Positions 16,087 through 24,958 of a stretch of 64,000 nucleotides of DNA are shown here, piece after piece (positions within the stretch are counted from its first letter, which is position 1; every line of letters starts with the position of its first letter). Under the pieces are notes generated by a model, which worked only from the letters and a program-made list of their open reading frames with translations, was not told where the DNA came from and made no database searches. The DNA lies in contig RHKY01000039.1 in NCBI GenBank assembly GCA_008363385.1, forward strand, positions 21,001 through 85,000. The letters run 5' to 3'. The position numbers and the translations under genes are program-made. This DNA is from Acidobacteriota bacterium (GTDB lineage Bacteria; Acidobacteriota; Thermoanaerobaculia; UBA5066).

Positions 16087-18420
16087 ATGAGCCGAGTCCC
16101 GTGGGAGGGTAGCCCTCCTCGTCCGCGTGCGGCCCGATTGCGGGTACGCCGTCGCCCGAACCACCATCGGAGTCCGAGACTCGCCGCCGCCATGGGCTGC
16201 TTTCGCCTCGTGGGTGCGCTCTTCGCACTCCTCGCCGCTCCCGTCATGGCAGACGAAACGGTAGCGTTGGAGCTACACGTCAGTGACCTCGCAGCCGGGG
16301 ACGACGTCGCCGTCCACCTCCAGCTTCGAGAGCGGGAGGCCAGGGCGGCACCGTACTCTGCGGAGCGAACGGTCCCCGGCAAGACCGGGCTTCGAATCGA
16401 ACTCCCCCTGCCCTCCTCCGGCACGTGGGAGCTCGATGTGTGGGCGGAGTCTTACCTCCGCGAGGTCCGCACGTTTCTAGCGGAGAAAGGGACTCGCGTC
16501 GATCTCGGGAGAATCGTCCTTCGGCCAAGCGCCTGGGTCACCGGACAGCTCGACCTCGGGTCGATCCCGGTTCCCACGGACGCGAAACTCGTCGTTCGGT
16601 ACGGTCCCGCAGCGGGCGAAGCGAGCCAGCCGGAAGCGGCGACCGCGCTCTGCTCGATGGCTGGGACACGATTCCGGTGCGAGGTTCCGGCGGCGAGGCT
16701 GGACTACTCCCTGAGGCTGCCAGGCTTCGCGTCCCGCTACTTCTGGGATCGACCCCTTGCTCACCGCGAGACCACTTCCCTCGGCTCGTTGAGGCTGATC
16801 CCGGGAGCGTCTCTCGTCGGCTTCGTTCAAGTCGAGCCGGGAGTCCGCTTCGATGCAGAGAAGTGCCGCGTCACCCTCGAGCGAGTGCCGGCGGGCGCTA
16901 CTGAGGCGGTCTCTCCGCCCTCGACGCAATCCGCTCCCTTGACGGGACCGCGAGGTTTCTTTCAGTTCACCCGCCTCGCCGCGGGCGTCTACGACCTCAC
17001 GGTCCGCCACGCGGGTCTGGCGCCCGACCGGCGCCGGGTCGTGGTTCACTCCACATTCGAGGCCACTCTCAAGTCCTCGGTACGACTCGGGCCGCTCGGC
17101 ACGCTGGAGATTGCGCTCTCGCCGCCTCTGGATCCGTACGGCTCCGAATGGAAGGTGCAGGTCTCTACTCGAGCCGAGGGGACCGAGGTCACGAGCGTCT
17201 CTGGATTGGCCGACAAGACCGGGATCTGTCGCTTCGGCCTCCGAAGGGGAGCCAGCGCTCACGCGATGGTGGAGACGTCTCGAGGCGAGAGGTGGGCGGA
17301 GTCGCGGATCCAGGTCGACCGCCCGTTCGTTCGACACGTCCTGGAGCTCTCTCAGTTCCGTGTCTCGGGATCGGTGCGCCTCGGGAACGAACCTCTCGCG
17401 GCGACCCTGGTGTTCGGGGGAGCGCATGGCTCCGTCTCGATTCCGCTCACCTCCGACCCGACCGGCCAGTTCGAAGGGCTGCTCCCGCGTCTCGGACCGT
17501 GGCGCATAGAGGTCCGCGCGGAATCGCCGCCTGTTCTGCGCAACCTCGATGCGGACCTCGTCGCGGAGTCCGACGGCGAGTCGCGTGTCGAGATCAGCCT
17601 CGAGGAAGGGCGCATCCATGGCGCGGTTCGGGACGAGCAGGGGAACTTCGTCGAGAGGTCCTTCCTCACGCTCACGCCGCTCGGCCCAAAGCCCGACGTC
17701 TCCAACAAGCCCTCCCCGGACGGCGCCTTCGACTTCCGCGGTCTGGCGCTCGGCCGCTACCAGCTGAGGGCGGAGACGTCGGACGCGGAAGGCGAGGAGA
17801 CTGTCGAGGTGACTCTCGAGCAGCAAGTGAAGGAGGTCGACGTCGTCGTCAGGAAGGCGGACACATTCCGTGGCCGAATCGTGTCCCCGACGGCTGCTGG
17901 CGTGCCGTTCGCCACAGTTCAGCCCCTCGCGTTCTCTCCCTCCGCAAGGCTCTTCCCGCGGCGGACGACCACGGACGAGGAGGGCCGATTCGAGATCCCG
18001 GTGCCGAAGGGTGCTGACCGGGGTCTCCTCGTCGTCTTCGCGCCAGGCTTTGCCGTGCGCGTCGTGGAATTCCGCGGGGTCCCGAAGGAACGGATTGAGA
18101 TGCCTGTCGATACCCTCGGGGGGGCGCTCACGCTCCGATCCCCGCACGCCTGGGGGCCGGTACCTCTCGTCCGCCACCGAGGCGCCGTGTTCCCAGTCGT
18201 GCTCTTCGACCTCGCCGTCGGCGTCGAGAAGCGGTCGGAAACAGCGGGATTGACACTCAGAGTGCCGCTCGTGGAAGCGGGGGACTACACGCTCTGCCCC
18301 GGCGGCGAGGAGGCGTATGCAGCCCTCGTCTCGGGTGGTGAGCCGTCCGGCTGCGTGATGGGGTTCCTCGGGGGAAGCGCCGGGCTCACGTTGGATGCCC
18401 TCCCGACGTCTGCGCGGTAG
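16087..18420 (+). CDS. Large exported beta-domain protein, tandem paralogue 1
   Basis: The protein has up to 777 residues. An Arg-rich N-terminal stretch precedes a hydrophobic signal (FRLVGALFALLAAPVMA). The rest looks like a chain of carboxypeptidase-regulatory / Ig-like beta domains, e.g. GPRGFFQFTRLAAGVYDL near residue 290 and GAFDFRGLALGRYQLRAE near 545. Two cysteine pairs are shared exactly with the two downstream paralogues: C-x8-C in ALCSMAGTRFRC and C-x18-C in the C-terminal TLCPG...SGC. I cannot assign a function. The start at 16087 is used because it follows the small gene's stop by four bases, as in paralogue 3; MGCFRL at 16192 is an alternative. Its codons are richer in A and T than those of the genes before the array. 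Confidence 0.8.
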   Translation: MSRVPWEGSPPRPRAARLRVRRRPNHHRSPRLAAAMGCFRLVGALFALLAAPVMADETVALELHVSDLAAGDDVAVHLQLREREARAAPYSAERTVPGKTGLRIELPLPSSGTWELDVWAESYLREVRTFLAEKGTRVDLGRIVLRPSAWVTGQLDLGSIPVPTDAKLVVRYGPAAGEASQPEAATALCSMAGTRFRCEVPAARLDYSLRLPGFASRYFWDRPLAHRETTSLGSLRLIPGASLVGFVQVEPGVRFDAEKCRVTLERVPAGATEAVSPPSTQSAPLTGPRGFFQFTRLAAGVYDLTVRHAGLAPDRRRVVVHSTFEATLKSSVRLGPLGTLEIALSPPLDPYGSEWKVQVSTRAEGTEVTSVSGLADKTGICRFGLRRGASAHAMVETSRGERWAESRIQVDRPFVRHVLELSQFRVSGSVRLGNEPLAATLVFGGAHGSVSIPLTSDPTGQFEGLLPRLGPWRIEVRAESPPVLRNLDADLVAESDGESRVEISLEEGRIHGAVRDEQGNFVERSFLTLTPLGPKPDVSNKPSPDGAFDFRGLALGRYQLRAETSDAEGEETVEVTLEQQVKEVDVVVRKADTFRGRIVSPTAAGVPFATVQPLAFSPSARLFPRRTTTDEEGRFEIPVPKGADRGLLVVFAPGFAVRVVEFRGVPKERIEMPVDTLGGALTLRSPHAWGPVPLVRHRGAVFPVVLFDLAVGVEKRSETAGLTLRVPLVEAGDYTLCPGGEEAYAALVSGGEPSGCVMGFLGGSAGLTLDALPTSAR

Positions 18421-18446
18421 GCGCACGCATCATCCGGGCTGCCGCC

Positions 18447-18566
18447 TCGATTCCGCGGCGGTCGAAAGGGGGCACGTGCTGGTGCCGGCCGCCGTAGGAG
18501 TTCGAGGAGAAGCGGGACGTCACGTGGGCGACGTGCTCCGACGGCGGTAATTGCGTCTACATGTGA
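18447..18566 (+). pseudogene. Remnant of a second copy of the small cysteine-rich gene
   Basis: In one frame this gap reads RRSKGGTCWC, an in-frame TAG, then DVTWATCSDGGNCVYM and a stop. The intact small gene ends with RPYGGKCRC, fifteen residues, then ECDDSGDCFYIP. The C-x-C, the roughly 15-residue spacing and the C-x4-C-x-Y end all line up. The 5' half, signal peptide and ribosome binding site are missing, so it is a truncated relic, not a gene. It sits just upstream of paralogue 2, where the small gene stands before paralogue 1. Confidence 0.65.
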
Positions 18567-18601
18567 GCCCGTCCACGCTGCCGGCGGTCGCCGGAGGTCC
18601 C

Positions 18602-20881
18602 ATGCGAGAGCCGGCCGCCACGTCGCCGGGCATCCGGTCGAGAGCCGGCCGCGCCTCCAGGTGGCGTTGGGCGCCTCTCGCGGTCGTCTTCGCGACCTTT
18701 CCGCTCGCCGCGCAGGAAAGGGTGAGCTTCCGCGTGGAGCTAGGCGGACGTGGGGAGCTGCGGCGCGCGGCCGTCGCCGGCCAGCTCCGTGCCGCGGATG
18801 CCCGGGCGGGGGCCGTCCGAGTCGGTCCCGTCGTGCCGGTCGAAGGAGTCGCCTCGTTCGAGGTCGGGCTGCCGTCGGCAGGCGACTGGGTCCTCGACCT
18901 GGAAGCGAGCGGGTACCTCGGTGAGACGAGGACGTTCCCGGTCCACGCCGGGATCGACACCGACCTGGGCGTCGTGAGGCTCCTGCCGAGCGCCACGATC
19001 ACCGGCAAGATCGTCCTCGCGCCCAGCGAGCGGAATCCTTCAGAAGTCCTCGTCCGATTCGGACCCGCGCCGGGACAGGGCGGCGATGCCCTGGCGGAAT
19101 CCGGGATGTCGGTCTGCTCGCTCGGCGGGGACGGCTTTCGATGCCCGGTTCCCGCCGGGCGGCTCGACTTCTCCGTCCGCGTGCGGGGATACGCGTCCGA
19201 GTTCTTCTGGGATCGGGACGGTCCCCACGGCCAGACCGTCGACCTCGGGTCACTGCGGCCGGTCGAAGGGGCCTCGGTCGTAGGGTTCGTCGAGTCGAGT
19301 CCAGGAGCGCCGTACGACCCGAAGAAGACCCGGGTGATCCTGGAGCCGGGAGCCTGGTCAGGCGCCGGGAGCAAGCCCTGGCCGCCGGCTCCCAGGAAGG
19401 CAGGGGTGGGTCCGCGCGGGTTCTTCCACTTCGTCGGGGTGCCGCCCGGCCCCTACTCGCTCCGAGCGCAGTCCCCCGGTTTCGCGGACGACAGCCGGGA
19501 GATCGCGGTCCTCGAGAATTCGGAAGCCAACCTGAAGAAGCCGTTGCGGCTGGACCCGCCCACGACCCTCGAGCTGCTGCACCGTCCGGCGCTGGATCGG
19601 AACGGCGGAAGATGGACGGTGGAGCTTCTCACCCAGGTGGAAGGCACGACGGTCACCTCGACCCGGGTCGTCGCGGATGCCGCCGGGCTTGGCCGATTCG
19701 TGCGGCTTCGAAGGGGGACCCGACCCGAGGTTCGCGTGACGGCTTCCAACGGGGACGGATGGTCTCGAACCGAGATCGCGCTCGACGCGCCTCTGGTCCG
19801 CCGGGAGATCCAGCTCGACCAGCACGCCGTCGCGGGTCGGGTCCGGCTCGGAGACCGGGGCGTGCGGGGCAAGCTGCACTTCGGCGGAAAGCACGGCGTC
19901 TCGTTGACCTCCGACGAGGAGGGTGAGTTCTCGGGTTTCCTTCCCCGCCTCGGGTTCTGGGTGGTGGAGGTGAATGGGGAGGAGCCCGCCGTCCGTCGGA
20001 CCGTGGTCCGAAAGGTCGAGGCTGGCGCTGGCGGCTCCTCGGGCCGCCTCGAGATCGAGCTGGGGGAGGGTCGGATCTTCGGCACCGTGGTCGGCGAAGA
20101 CGGCGAGCCGCCGGAGAGCGCGATCTTGAGGTTCCGAGGATCCACGCCCCTGGACATGACCGAGGAGTTCACGACGGACGGCCGGTTCGAGTTCCCGGGG
20201 CTCGACCCCGGGAAGTACACGCTCTCGGCGGAGACGCGTGACGGCGAATCCGACGAGACCCGGGTCGAGCTCGGTGACTCGAACGACGAAGAGGAGATCA
20301 CCCTGGTCGTCCGGAAGCGAGGCAAGCTGCGGGGACGGGTGGTTTCATCTCTGGGAGCGGGTGTGCCGTTCGCGACGATACAGCCCCTGCCGTTTCTCCC
20401 GGGGTCTCGGCAGCTCCCTCATCGCGTGACGACCGACCACTCCGGTGCCTTCGAGATCGCCCTCCCGGACGGCGTGCAGGCCGGGAAGCTCGTCGTCTTC
20501 CCGCCTGGCTTCGCCCTGCGGGTGGCGGACTTCGAGCGCTCGGGCCGCGAGCCGCTCGTGATCCCGGTCGATACCGTTGGCGGGGCTCTGACGCTACGGC
20601 CAAGGTCCGGATCGACGGGATGGGGGAACCCCACGCTTCGGCATCGTGGCGCCGTCTTCCCGCTCGTCCTCTTGGACCTCGCGCCGGGCGTCGAGAAGGT
20701 GGCCGATGGGGATGGCATGCGAATCACGGTTCCGCTGGCGGAGCCTGGCGACTACGCGATGTGCCCTGGGGACGAGGCTTCCCTCCAGCGGCTCCTCGCC
20801 GGAGGAGACGTCCCGACTTGCGCGAGCGGCACCCTGAGCCACAGGGGTGAGCTGACGCTGACGGTGGATCCACAGAAGTAG
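18602..20881 (+). CDS. Large exported beta-domain protein, tandem paralogue 2
   Basis: The 759-residue protein is colinear with its two neighbours. It has an Arg-rich start and a signal segment (WAPLAVVFATFPLAAQ), the C-x8-C pair in SVCSLGGDGFRC, GPRGFFHFVGVPPGPYSL in the first third, EFPGLDPGKYTLSAE in the second half, and the C-terminal C-x18-C pair (AMCPG...PTC). Also shared are AGVPFATIQPLPF and the RHRGAVFPLVLLDLAPGVEK block before the C terminus. The start ATG at 18602 has GGAGGT just upstream. Function is unknown; the repeated beta-sandwich look suggests a surface, adhesive or structural role. It is separated from paralogue 1 by a remnant of the small cysteine-rich gene. Confidence 0.82.
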   Translation: MREPAATSPGIRSRAGRASRWRWAPLAVVFATFPLAAQERVSFRVELGGRGELRRAAVAGQLRAADARAGAVRVGPVVPVEGVASFEVGLPSAGDWVLDLEASGYLGETRTFPVHAGIDTDLGVVRLLPSATITGKIVLAPSERNPSEVLVRFGPAPGQGGDALAESGMSVCSLGGDGFRCPVPAGRLDFSVRVRGYASEFFWDRDGPHGQTVDLGSLRPVEGASVVGFVESSPGAPYDPKKTRVILEPGAWSGAGSKPWPPAPRKAGVGPRGFFHFVGVPPGPYSLRAQSPGFADDSREIAVLENSEANLKKPLRLDPPTTLELLHRPALDRNGGRWTVELLTQVEGTTVTSTRVVADAAGLGRFVRLRRGTRPEVRVTASNGDGWSRTEIALDAPLVRREIQLDQHAVAGRVRLGDRGVRGKLHFGGKHGVSLTSDEEGEFSGFLPRLGFWVVEVNGEEPAVRRTVVRKVEAGAGGSSGRLEIELGEGRIFGTVVGEDGEPPESAILRFRGSTPLDMTEEFTTDGRFEFPGLDPGKYTLSAETRDGESDETRVELGDSNDEEEITLVVRKRGKLRGRVVSSLGAGVPFATIQPLPFLPGSRQLPHRVTTDHSGAFEIALPDGVQAGKLVVFPPGFALRVADFERSGREPLVIPVDTVGGALTLRPRSGSTGWGNPTLRHRGAVFPLVLLDLAPGVEKVADGDGMRITVPLAEPGDYAMCPGDEASLQRLLAGGDVPTCASGTLSHRGELTLTVDPQK

Positions 20882-20980
20882 GGGCAGGCCCGGCAGGAGT
20901 CTCGCCGGATGGAGCGCACTGGACGAGATCGGCATCTCGACCATGGCCCAGGCCGGCCTCACCGCTCGGTAGTTCCGGGT

Positions 20981-21025
20981 CTTGGCTCCCGCGCCGAGGA
21001 GTCCAGCTGCGGGTACATTCCGTGA
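20981..21025 (+). pseudogene. Remnant of a third copy of the small cysteine-rich gene
   Basis: The last codons before paralogue 3 read RAEESSCGYIP and a stop in one frame, against DDSGDCFYIP and a stop in the intact small gene. The stop is five bases before the ATG of paralogue 3, the same geometry as at the intact unit. Only this short 3' end is convincing; upstream sequence does not align by eye. Support comes mainly from position and from the better-preserved remnant before paralogue 2. Confidence 0.45.
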
Positions 21026-21029
21026 CGCG

Positions 21030-23387
21030 ATGAGAAGAGGCGATCCGGGCACGAGCGCCTCGGAGCTCCGTCGGGCGACGATCGCCGGGCCGGATCCTGT
21101 TGCCGCCGGTCCTTCTCGTGGACAGAGAGATGGGCGCGCCCCGGTGCTTCTCGGAGCAACCCTGCTGCTCCTCGCTGCCAGCCTCGTCGCTCTGCCTCTC
21201 TCTGGAGCGGAGAGCGTCGCCTTCGAGCTGACCGTCGCCGAGCGAGCTCGACCTGCCGACGTCGCGGTGGGGATCACGCTCACGGAGAAGGAGGCCAGGG
21301 CCGCCCCGCAGGCCACGTCGCGAACGCTCTCGCCTGGGTCGGTGATCCGTGTGGAGGTGCCGGTGCCGGGCCCCGGCACCTGGGAGCTGGACCTCAGGGC
21401 AGAGGGCTTCCTTCGCGAGGTCCGCGCCTTCGCTTTCGGCGAGGGGGCGAGAGTCGAGGTGGGGCGCGTGCGGCTTCAGCCCAGCGGCTGGATCTCCGGA
21501 GAGGTCGCCGTCGGGACGGCTCAGCTTCCCGTCGACGCCCGGCTCACCGTCCGATACGCGCCGAGCCCTTCCGCTCGCGGGCCGGGCGAGCCCGAGACGG
21601 GATCGGCCGTCTGCCCGCTGGTCGGGTCCCGGTTCCGATGCGAGGTGCCGGCGGGAACGCTCGACTACTCGTTGAGGATCCCGGGGTTCGCCTCCCGCTA
21701 CTTCTGGGGGCAGGAGGTCCGGCACGCCGAGTCGAGAGCGCTTGGCGTGGTCTCGTTCCCTCCCGGGGCCTCGCTCGTCGGGTTCGTCGAGGCCGAAGGC
21801 GAGACACGGTTCGATCCGCGCAAGTGCCGGGTGACCCTCGAAGGCGTGAGCCCTCGAGGGGCGGAACACAGAGAGCCCCCCGCCTCGCGGACCGCCCCCG
21901 TCACGGGGCCGCGGGGGTTCTTCCAGCTCACCGGCCTCTCCCCGGGCCTCTACGACCTGACCGCCCTCCATCCCGGCCTGGCGACTGACCGGAGGCAGGT
22001 GGCGATCCGCTCCACCGCTGAAGCAACTCTCAGAGCGCCCCTGCGGATCGGCCCCCTCGCGACCCTGGAGGTCGTCGTCTCCCCGCGTCTGGACCCCCAC
22101 GGAGGCCGCTGGAAGGTGGTCGTCTCCACTCCCGTGGAGGGGACCGAGGTCGTCTCGATCCCCGGCGACGCCGACGAGCGAGGCGTCAGCCGGTTCGGCC
22201 TCAGGAGGGGGACCGCTCCCTTCGTCCTCGTCGAGACCTCCCAGGGCGAGAAGTGGGACCAGTCGCGGGTCGAGCTCGACCGTCCGTTCGTCCGGCATTC
22301 GCTCGAGCTGGCGCAGCATCCCGTCTCCGGGCGTGTGCGGCTCGGCGAGGCACCGCTCCGGGCTACGCTGTTCTTCTGCGGGAGGCACGGCGGCTCCTCG
22401 GTACGGATGGAATCCGACGAGGAAGGCGAGTTCGCGGGTCTGCTTCCTCGGCTCGGGAGGTGGGAGATCGAGGTCCACGCCGAGTCCCCGTCCGTGACGC
22501 GGACCGTGGAGAGGAGCCTGGATGCCGGTGGAGACGGGACGTCCCGCGTGGACCTCCAGCTCGAGGAAGGGCGACTCCACGGTACGGTCCGGAACGAGGA
22601 CGGGACCGTGCGGGAGAGGGTGCTCGTCCACCTGTCGCCTCTCGGCTCGAAGGACCGGGGGATCGCGGACCAGCCTGCCACGAACGGCACGTTCGACTTC
22701 GGGGGGCTCTCGACCGGCCGCTTCCGTCTCTGGGTGGAGACCGCGGACTCCGGAGGGGAGGAGGTCGTCGAGCTGACGGAAGAGCAGAGCAGCCGGGAGG
22801 TGGACCTCGTCGTCAGGAGGCGCGACAGGTTCCGGGGGAAGCTCGTCTCTCCTGGTGGCGCGGGCGTCCCTTTCGCCACCGTCCAGCCGATGCCCATCTC
22901 CGCGTCGGCGCGACCATTCCCGTCGAGGGTCACGACGGACGAGAACGGCGACTTCGACGTCCTGGTCCCGAAGGGGACTCCCGGCGGGCTCCTTCTGATC
23001 CTGGCGAACGGGTTCGCCCTCCGTGTCTTCGAGTTCCACGAGATCCCGAAGGAGCGGGTCCCGGTCTCCGTCGACGGCGTCGGGGGCGTTCTCCGGCTGC
23101 TGCCGCCGAGGACTTCGGACTGGGTCCCGGCCCTCCGGCATCGAGGGGCGGTGTTCCCGGTGGCGGGATTGGACCTTGCGCCCGGCGTGACCAAGTCGTT
23201 CGACGCGGACGGCCTCGTCGTCACCGTCCCCCTCGTGGAGCCGGGGGACTACACGCTCTGCCCGGGCAGCGAGAGCACGTACGTCGTTCTCAGGGCGGGA
23301 GGCCTGGCCCCCGGCTGCGTGACCGGGCTCGTCAGCGCTCGGGGCGACCTGACGCTCGACGGTCGCGCTCCTGCGCGCGAACCCTGA
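21030..23387 (+). CDS. Large exported beta-domain protein, tandem paralogue 3
   Basis: The 785-residue protein has about 40 polar N-terminal residues, then a strong hydrophobic signal (VLLGATLLLLAASLVALPL). It matches paralogue 1 closely over its length: CEVPAGTLDYSLRIPGFAS, GPRGFFQLTGLSPGLYDL, TFDFGGLSTGRFRLWVE, AGVPFATVQPMP, and the C-terminal C-x18-C (TLCPG...PGC). The C-x8-C pair is in AVCPLVGSRFRC. It is closer to paralogue 1 than to paralogue 2 by eye. Function is unknown. The ATG at 21030 is chosen because it lies five bases after the stop of the small-gene remnant. It converges with the next gene. Confidence 0.82.
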   Translation: MRRGDPGTSASELRRATIAGPDPVAAGPSRGQRDGRAPVLLGATLLLLAASLVALPLSGAESVAFELTVAERARPADVAVGITLTEKEARAAPQATSRTLSPGSVIRVEVPVPGPGTWELDLRAEGFLREVRAFAFGEGARVEVGRVRLQPSGWISGEVAVGTAQLPVDARLTVRYAPSPSARGPGEPETGSAVCPLVGSRFRCEVPAGTLDYSLRIPGFASRYFWGQEVRHAESRALGVVSFPPGASLVGFVEAEGETRFDPRKCRVTLEGVSPRGAEHREPPASRTAPVTGPRGFFQLTGLSPGLYDLTALHPGLATDRRQVAIRSTAEATLRAPLRIGPLATLEVVVSPRLDPHGGRWKVVVSTPVEGTEVVSIPGDADERGVSRFGLRRGTAPFVLVETSQGEKWDQSRVELDRPFVRHSLELAQHPVSGRVRLGEAPLRATLFFCGRHGGSSVRMESDEEGEFAGLLPRLGRWEIEVHAESPSVTRTVERSLDAGGDGTSRVDLQLEEGRLHGTVRNEDGTVRERVLVHLSPLGSKDRGIADQPATNGTFDFGGLSTGRFRLWVETADSGGEEVVELTEEQSSREVDLVVRRRDRFRGKLVSPGGAGVPFATVQPMPISASARPFPSRVTTDENGDFDVLVPKGTPGGLLLILANGFALRVFEFHEIPKERVPVSVDGVGGVLRLLPPRTSDWVPALRHRGAVFPVAGLDLAPGVTKSFDADGLVVTVPLVEPGDYTLCPGSESTYVVLRAGGLAPGCVTGLVSARGDLTLDGRAPAREP

Positions 23388-23408
23388 CGTCGGGCCCCCG
23401 TCCGGCCC

Positions 23409-23885
23409 TCACCTCTTCCAGATCTCGAACGAGATGTCGATCTTCTTGGCCTTGCGGTAGCGGTAGGTCTTCATCCTCACGAACATCTTGTTCGTGTCGC
23501 CGTACTTGCCCTTGTCGAGCGTGGCCTCGCGGTCGTTCTCGGCCCAGGTCTCGCCGCCGGGGCCGGGGACCTTGACGACGTACTTGCACTTGTAGTCGTG
23601 GTCGTCGTCGCGGTTCGTGTACTCGAACTCGACGACCATCGTGCTCGTGTCGCCGTGGTCGCGGTCCCCCTTCTCGAGGTCGTCCTCGTCGGGCCAGTTC
23701 CGGATCCGGAACGAGTCGATCGAGACCGGGCCGACCTTGACGCCGACCTTGACGTCGCGGTCGCCCACGAAGGGGAAGCTCTTCTGGATCACCTTCCCCT
23801 TCTCGGCGGACGCGGGCGAGGGGGCGACGGCGAGGGCGAGGAGTGCGAGCACGGAGAAGGCGCGCAGCGCGAAGCGTCGGGTCAT
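23409..23885 (-). CDS. Small exported protein of unknown function, 158 aa
   Basis: The precursor has a clear signal peptide (RRFALRAFSVLALLALAVA ... ASA) and a mature part of about 130 residues that is rich in charged residues, with DRDVKVGVKVGPVSIDSFRI and a very acidic WPDEDDLEKGDRDHGD stretch, ending in KKIDISFEIWKR. Alternating polar and hydrophobic residues suggest a beta-sandwich. I do not recognise a family. GGAGGTGG lies before the ATG. It converges with the last large paralogue, 21 bases apart, and nothing links the two in function. Confidence 0.75.
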   Translation of the reverse strand: MTRRFALRAFSVLALLALAVAPSPASAEKGKVIQKSFPFVGDRDVKVGVKVGPVSIDSFRIRNWPDEDDLEKGDRDHGDTSTMVVEFEYTNRDDDHDYKCKYVVKVPGPGGETWAENDREATLDKGKYGDTNKMFVRMKTYRYRKAKKIDISFEIWKR

Positions 23886-23917
23886 CGGCGTTCCACCTCC
23901 ATCGGTCGGGGGAGAGA

Positions 23918-24841
23918 TTAGCGCCCGGACGCGGCGCCGCGCGAGAGCCTCTCGTAGAGCGTCAGGAGGGCCTGCGTTCCGTCCTCGGACTGGCCGAGCG
24001 CCTCGAGGGCGGAGAGGAGCTGGTGGGCGAGGGCGGCCCCGGGGAGCGGCACGCCGTTGCGTCGCGCGGTGGCCAGGACGATCGCCAGGTCCTTCTGCTG
24101 GTGCTTCACGGCGAAGGCCGGCGCGAAGTCGCGGTCGAGCATCTTCTTCCCGAGCACCTCGAGGGTCCACGACGAGGCGGCCCCGGCGGTGAGCGCGCCG
24201 TGGAGCGCCTCGAGGGGGAGGCCGGCCCGCTGGGCGAAGGCGATCCCCTCGGAGACGGCCATCACGGTCCCCGCGACGATCACCTGGTTCGTCGCCTTCC
24301 CGAGCTGCCCGGCGCCGGAGGGGCCGAGGTGCGTGACCCGGCGCCCCATCGCCTCGAGGACCGGGCGCGCCCTCTCGAGCGCCGCCGCCTCGCCGCCGAC
24401 GAAGAAGGTCAGCGTCCCCTCGACCGCCCCCTTCTGCCCGCCGGAGACCGGCGCGTCGAGGAAGAGGATCCCCTTCTCGGTGAGCTTCCGGGCCACGCCG
24501 CGCGCGGCCTCGGCGTCGATCGTGGAGCAGTCGACGACGACCGTGCCGGGCCGGGCCGCCTCGATCGTCCCGCCGGGGCCGAGGTGGACCGCCTCGACCT
24601 CGGGCGCGTCGGGGACGCAGGAGACGACGACGTCGGCCAGGGCGGCGGCCTCGGCGGCGGTGCGCGCGGCGGTGACGGGGGCGGGAGAGCCCGCGAGCTC
24701 GCGCGCGAGCGCCTCGGCCTTCGCGAACGAGCGCGAGGCCACGGCGAGCGGGAAGCCCTTGCGGGCGAGGTTTCGGGCCATCGGGGCGCCCATCGTCCCG
24801 AGGCCGACGAAGGCGGCGCGGAGGGGAGCGGTCTCGTTCAC
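23918..24841 (-). CDS. NAD(P)-dependent beta-hydroxyacid dehydrogenase (3-hydroxyisobutyrate dehydrogenase family)
   Basis: The 307-residue protein has the N-terminal Rossmann fingerprint FVGLGTMGAPMARNLA, the substrate-binding DAPVSGGQKGA loop and the catalytic-lysine helix GKATNQVIVAGT. This order and spacing fit the family of 3-hydroxyisobutyrate, tartronate semialdehyde and related short beta-hydroxyacid reductases. The true substrate cannot be separated from sequence alone; glyoxylate or succinic semialdehyde reduction is equally possible. The start is GTG at 24839-24841. It is divergent from a CPBP-like membrane gene. Confidence 0.9.
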   Translation of the reverse strand: MNETAPLRAAFVGLGTMGAPMARNLARKGFPLAVASRSFAKAEALARELAGSPAPVTAARTAAEAAALADVVVSCVPDAPEVEAVHLGPGGTIEAARPGTVVVDCSTIDAEAARGVARKLTEKGILFLDAPVSGGQKGAVEGTLTFFVGGEAAALERARPVLEAMGRRVTHLGPSGAGQLGKATNQVIVAGTVMAVSEGIAFAQRAGLPLEALHGALTAGAASSWTLEVLGKKMLDRDFAPAFAVKHQQKDLAIVLATARRNGVPLPGAALAHQLLSALEALGQSEDGTQALLTLYERLSRGAASGR

Positions 24842-24946
24842 GAGGCGGAGTCTTCGCCCGGGAGCCGCGAGCGTCAACGGCGAGTCGACGCCGCCGAGCC
24901 GAGGTCGCGCGCGGTCTTCCCCGTTCCCCTCCGCCCGGAGTTTGGC

Positions 24947-24952
24947 TAACAT
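24947..24952 (+). promoter_or_regulatory. Candidate -10 element of the CPBP-like gene (leaderless type)
   Basis: TAACAT ends six bases before the GTG start at 24959 and no Shine-Dalgarno follows it. Confidence 0.45.
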
Positions 24953-24958
24953 GTTTCG

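Noticed and set aside
23598-23921. Plus-strand frame opposite the small exported gene at 23409-23885
   Set aside because: Val/Asp/Arg low-complexity shadow of a gene that has its own signal peptide and ribosome binding site.
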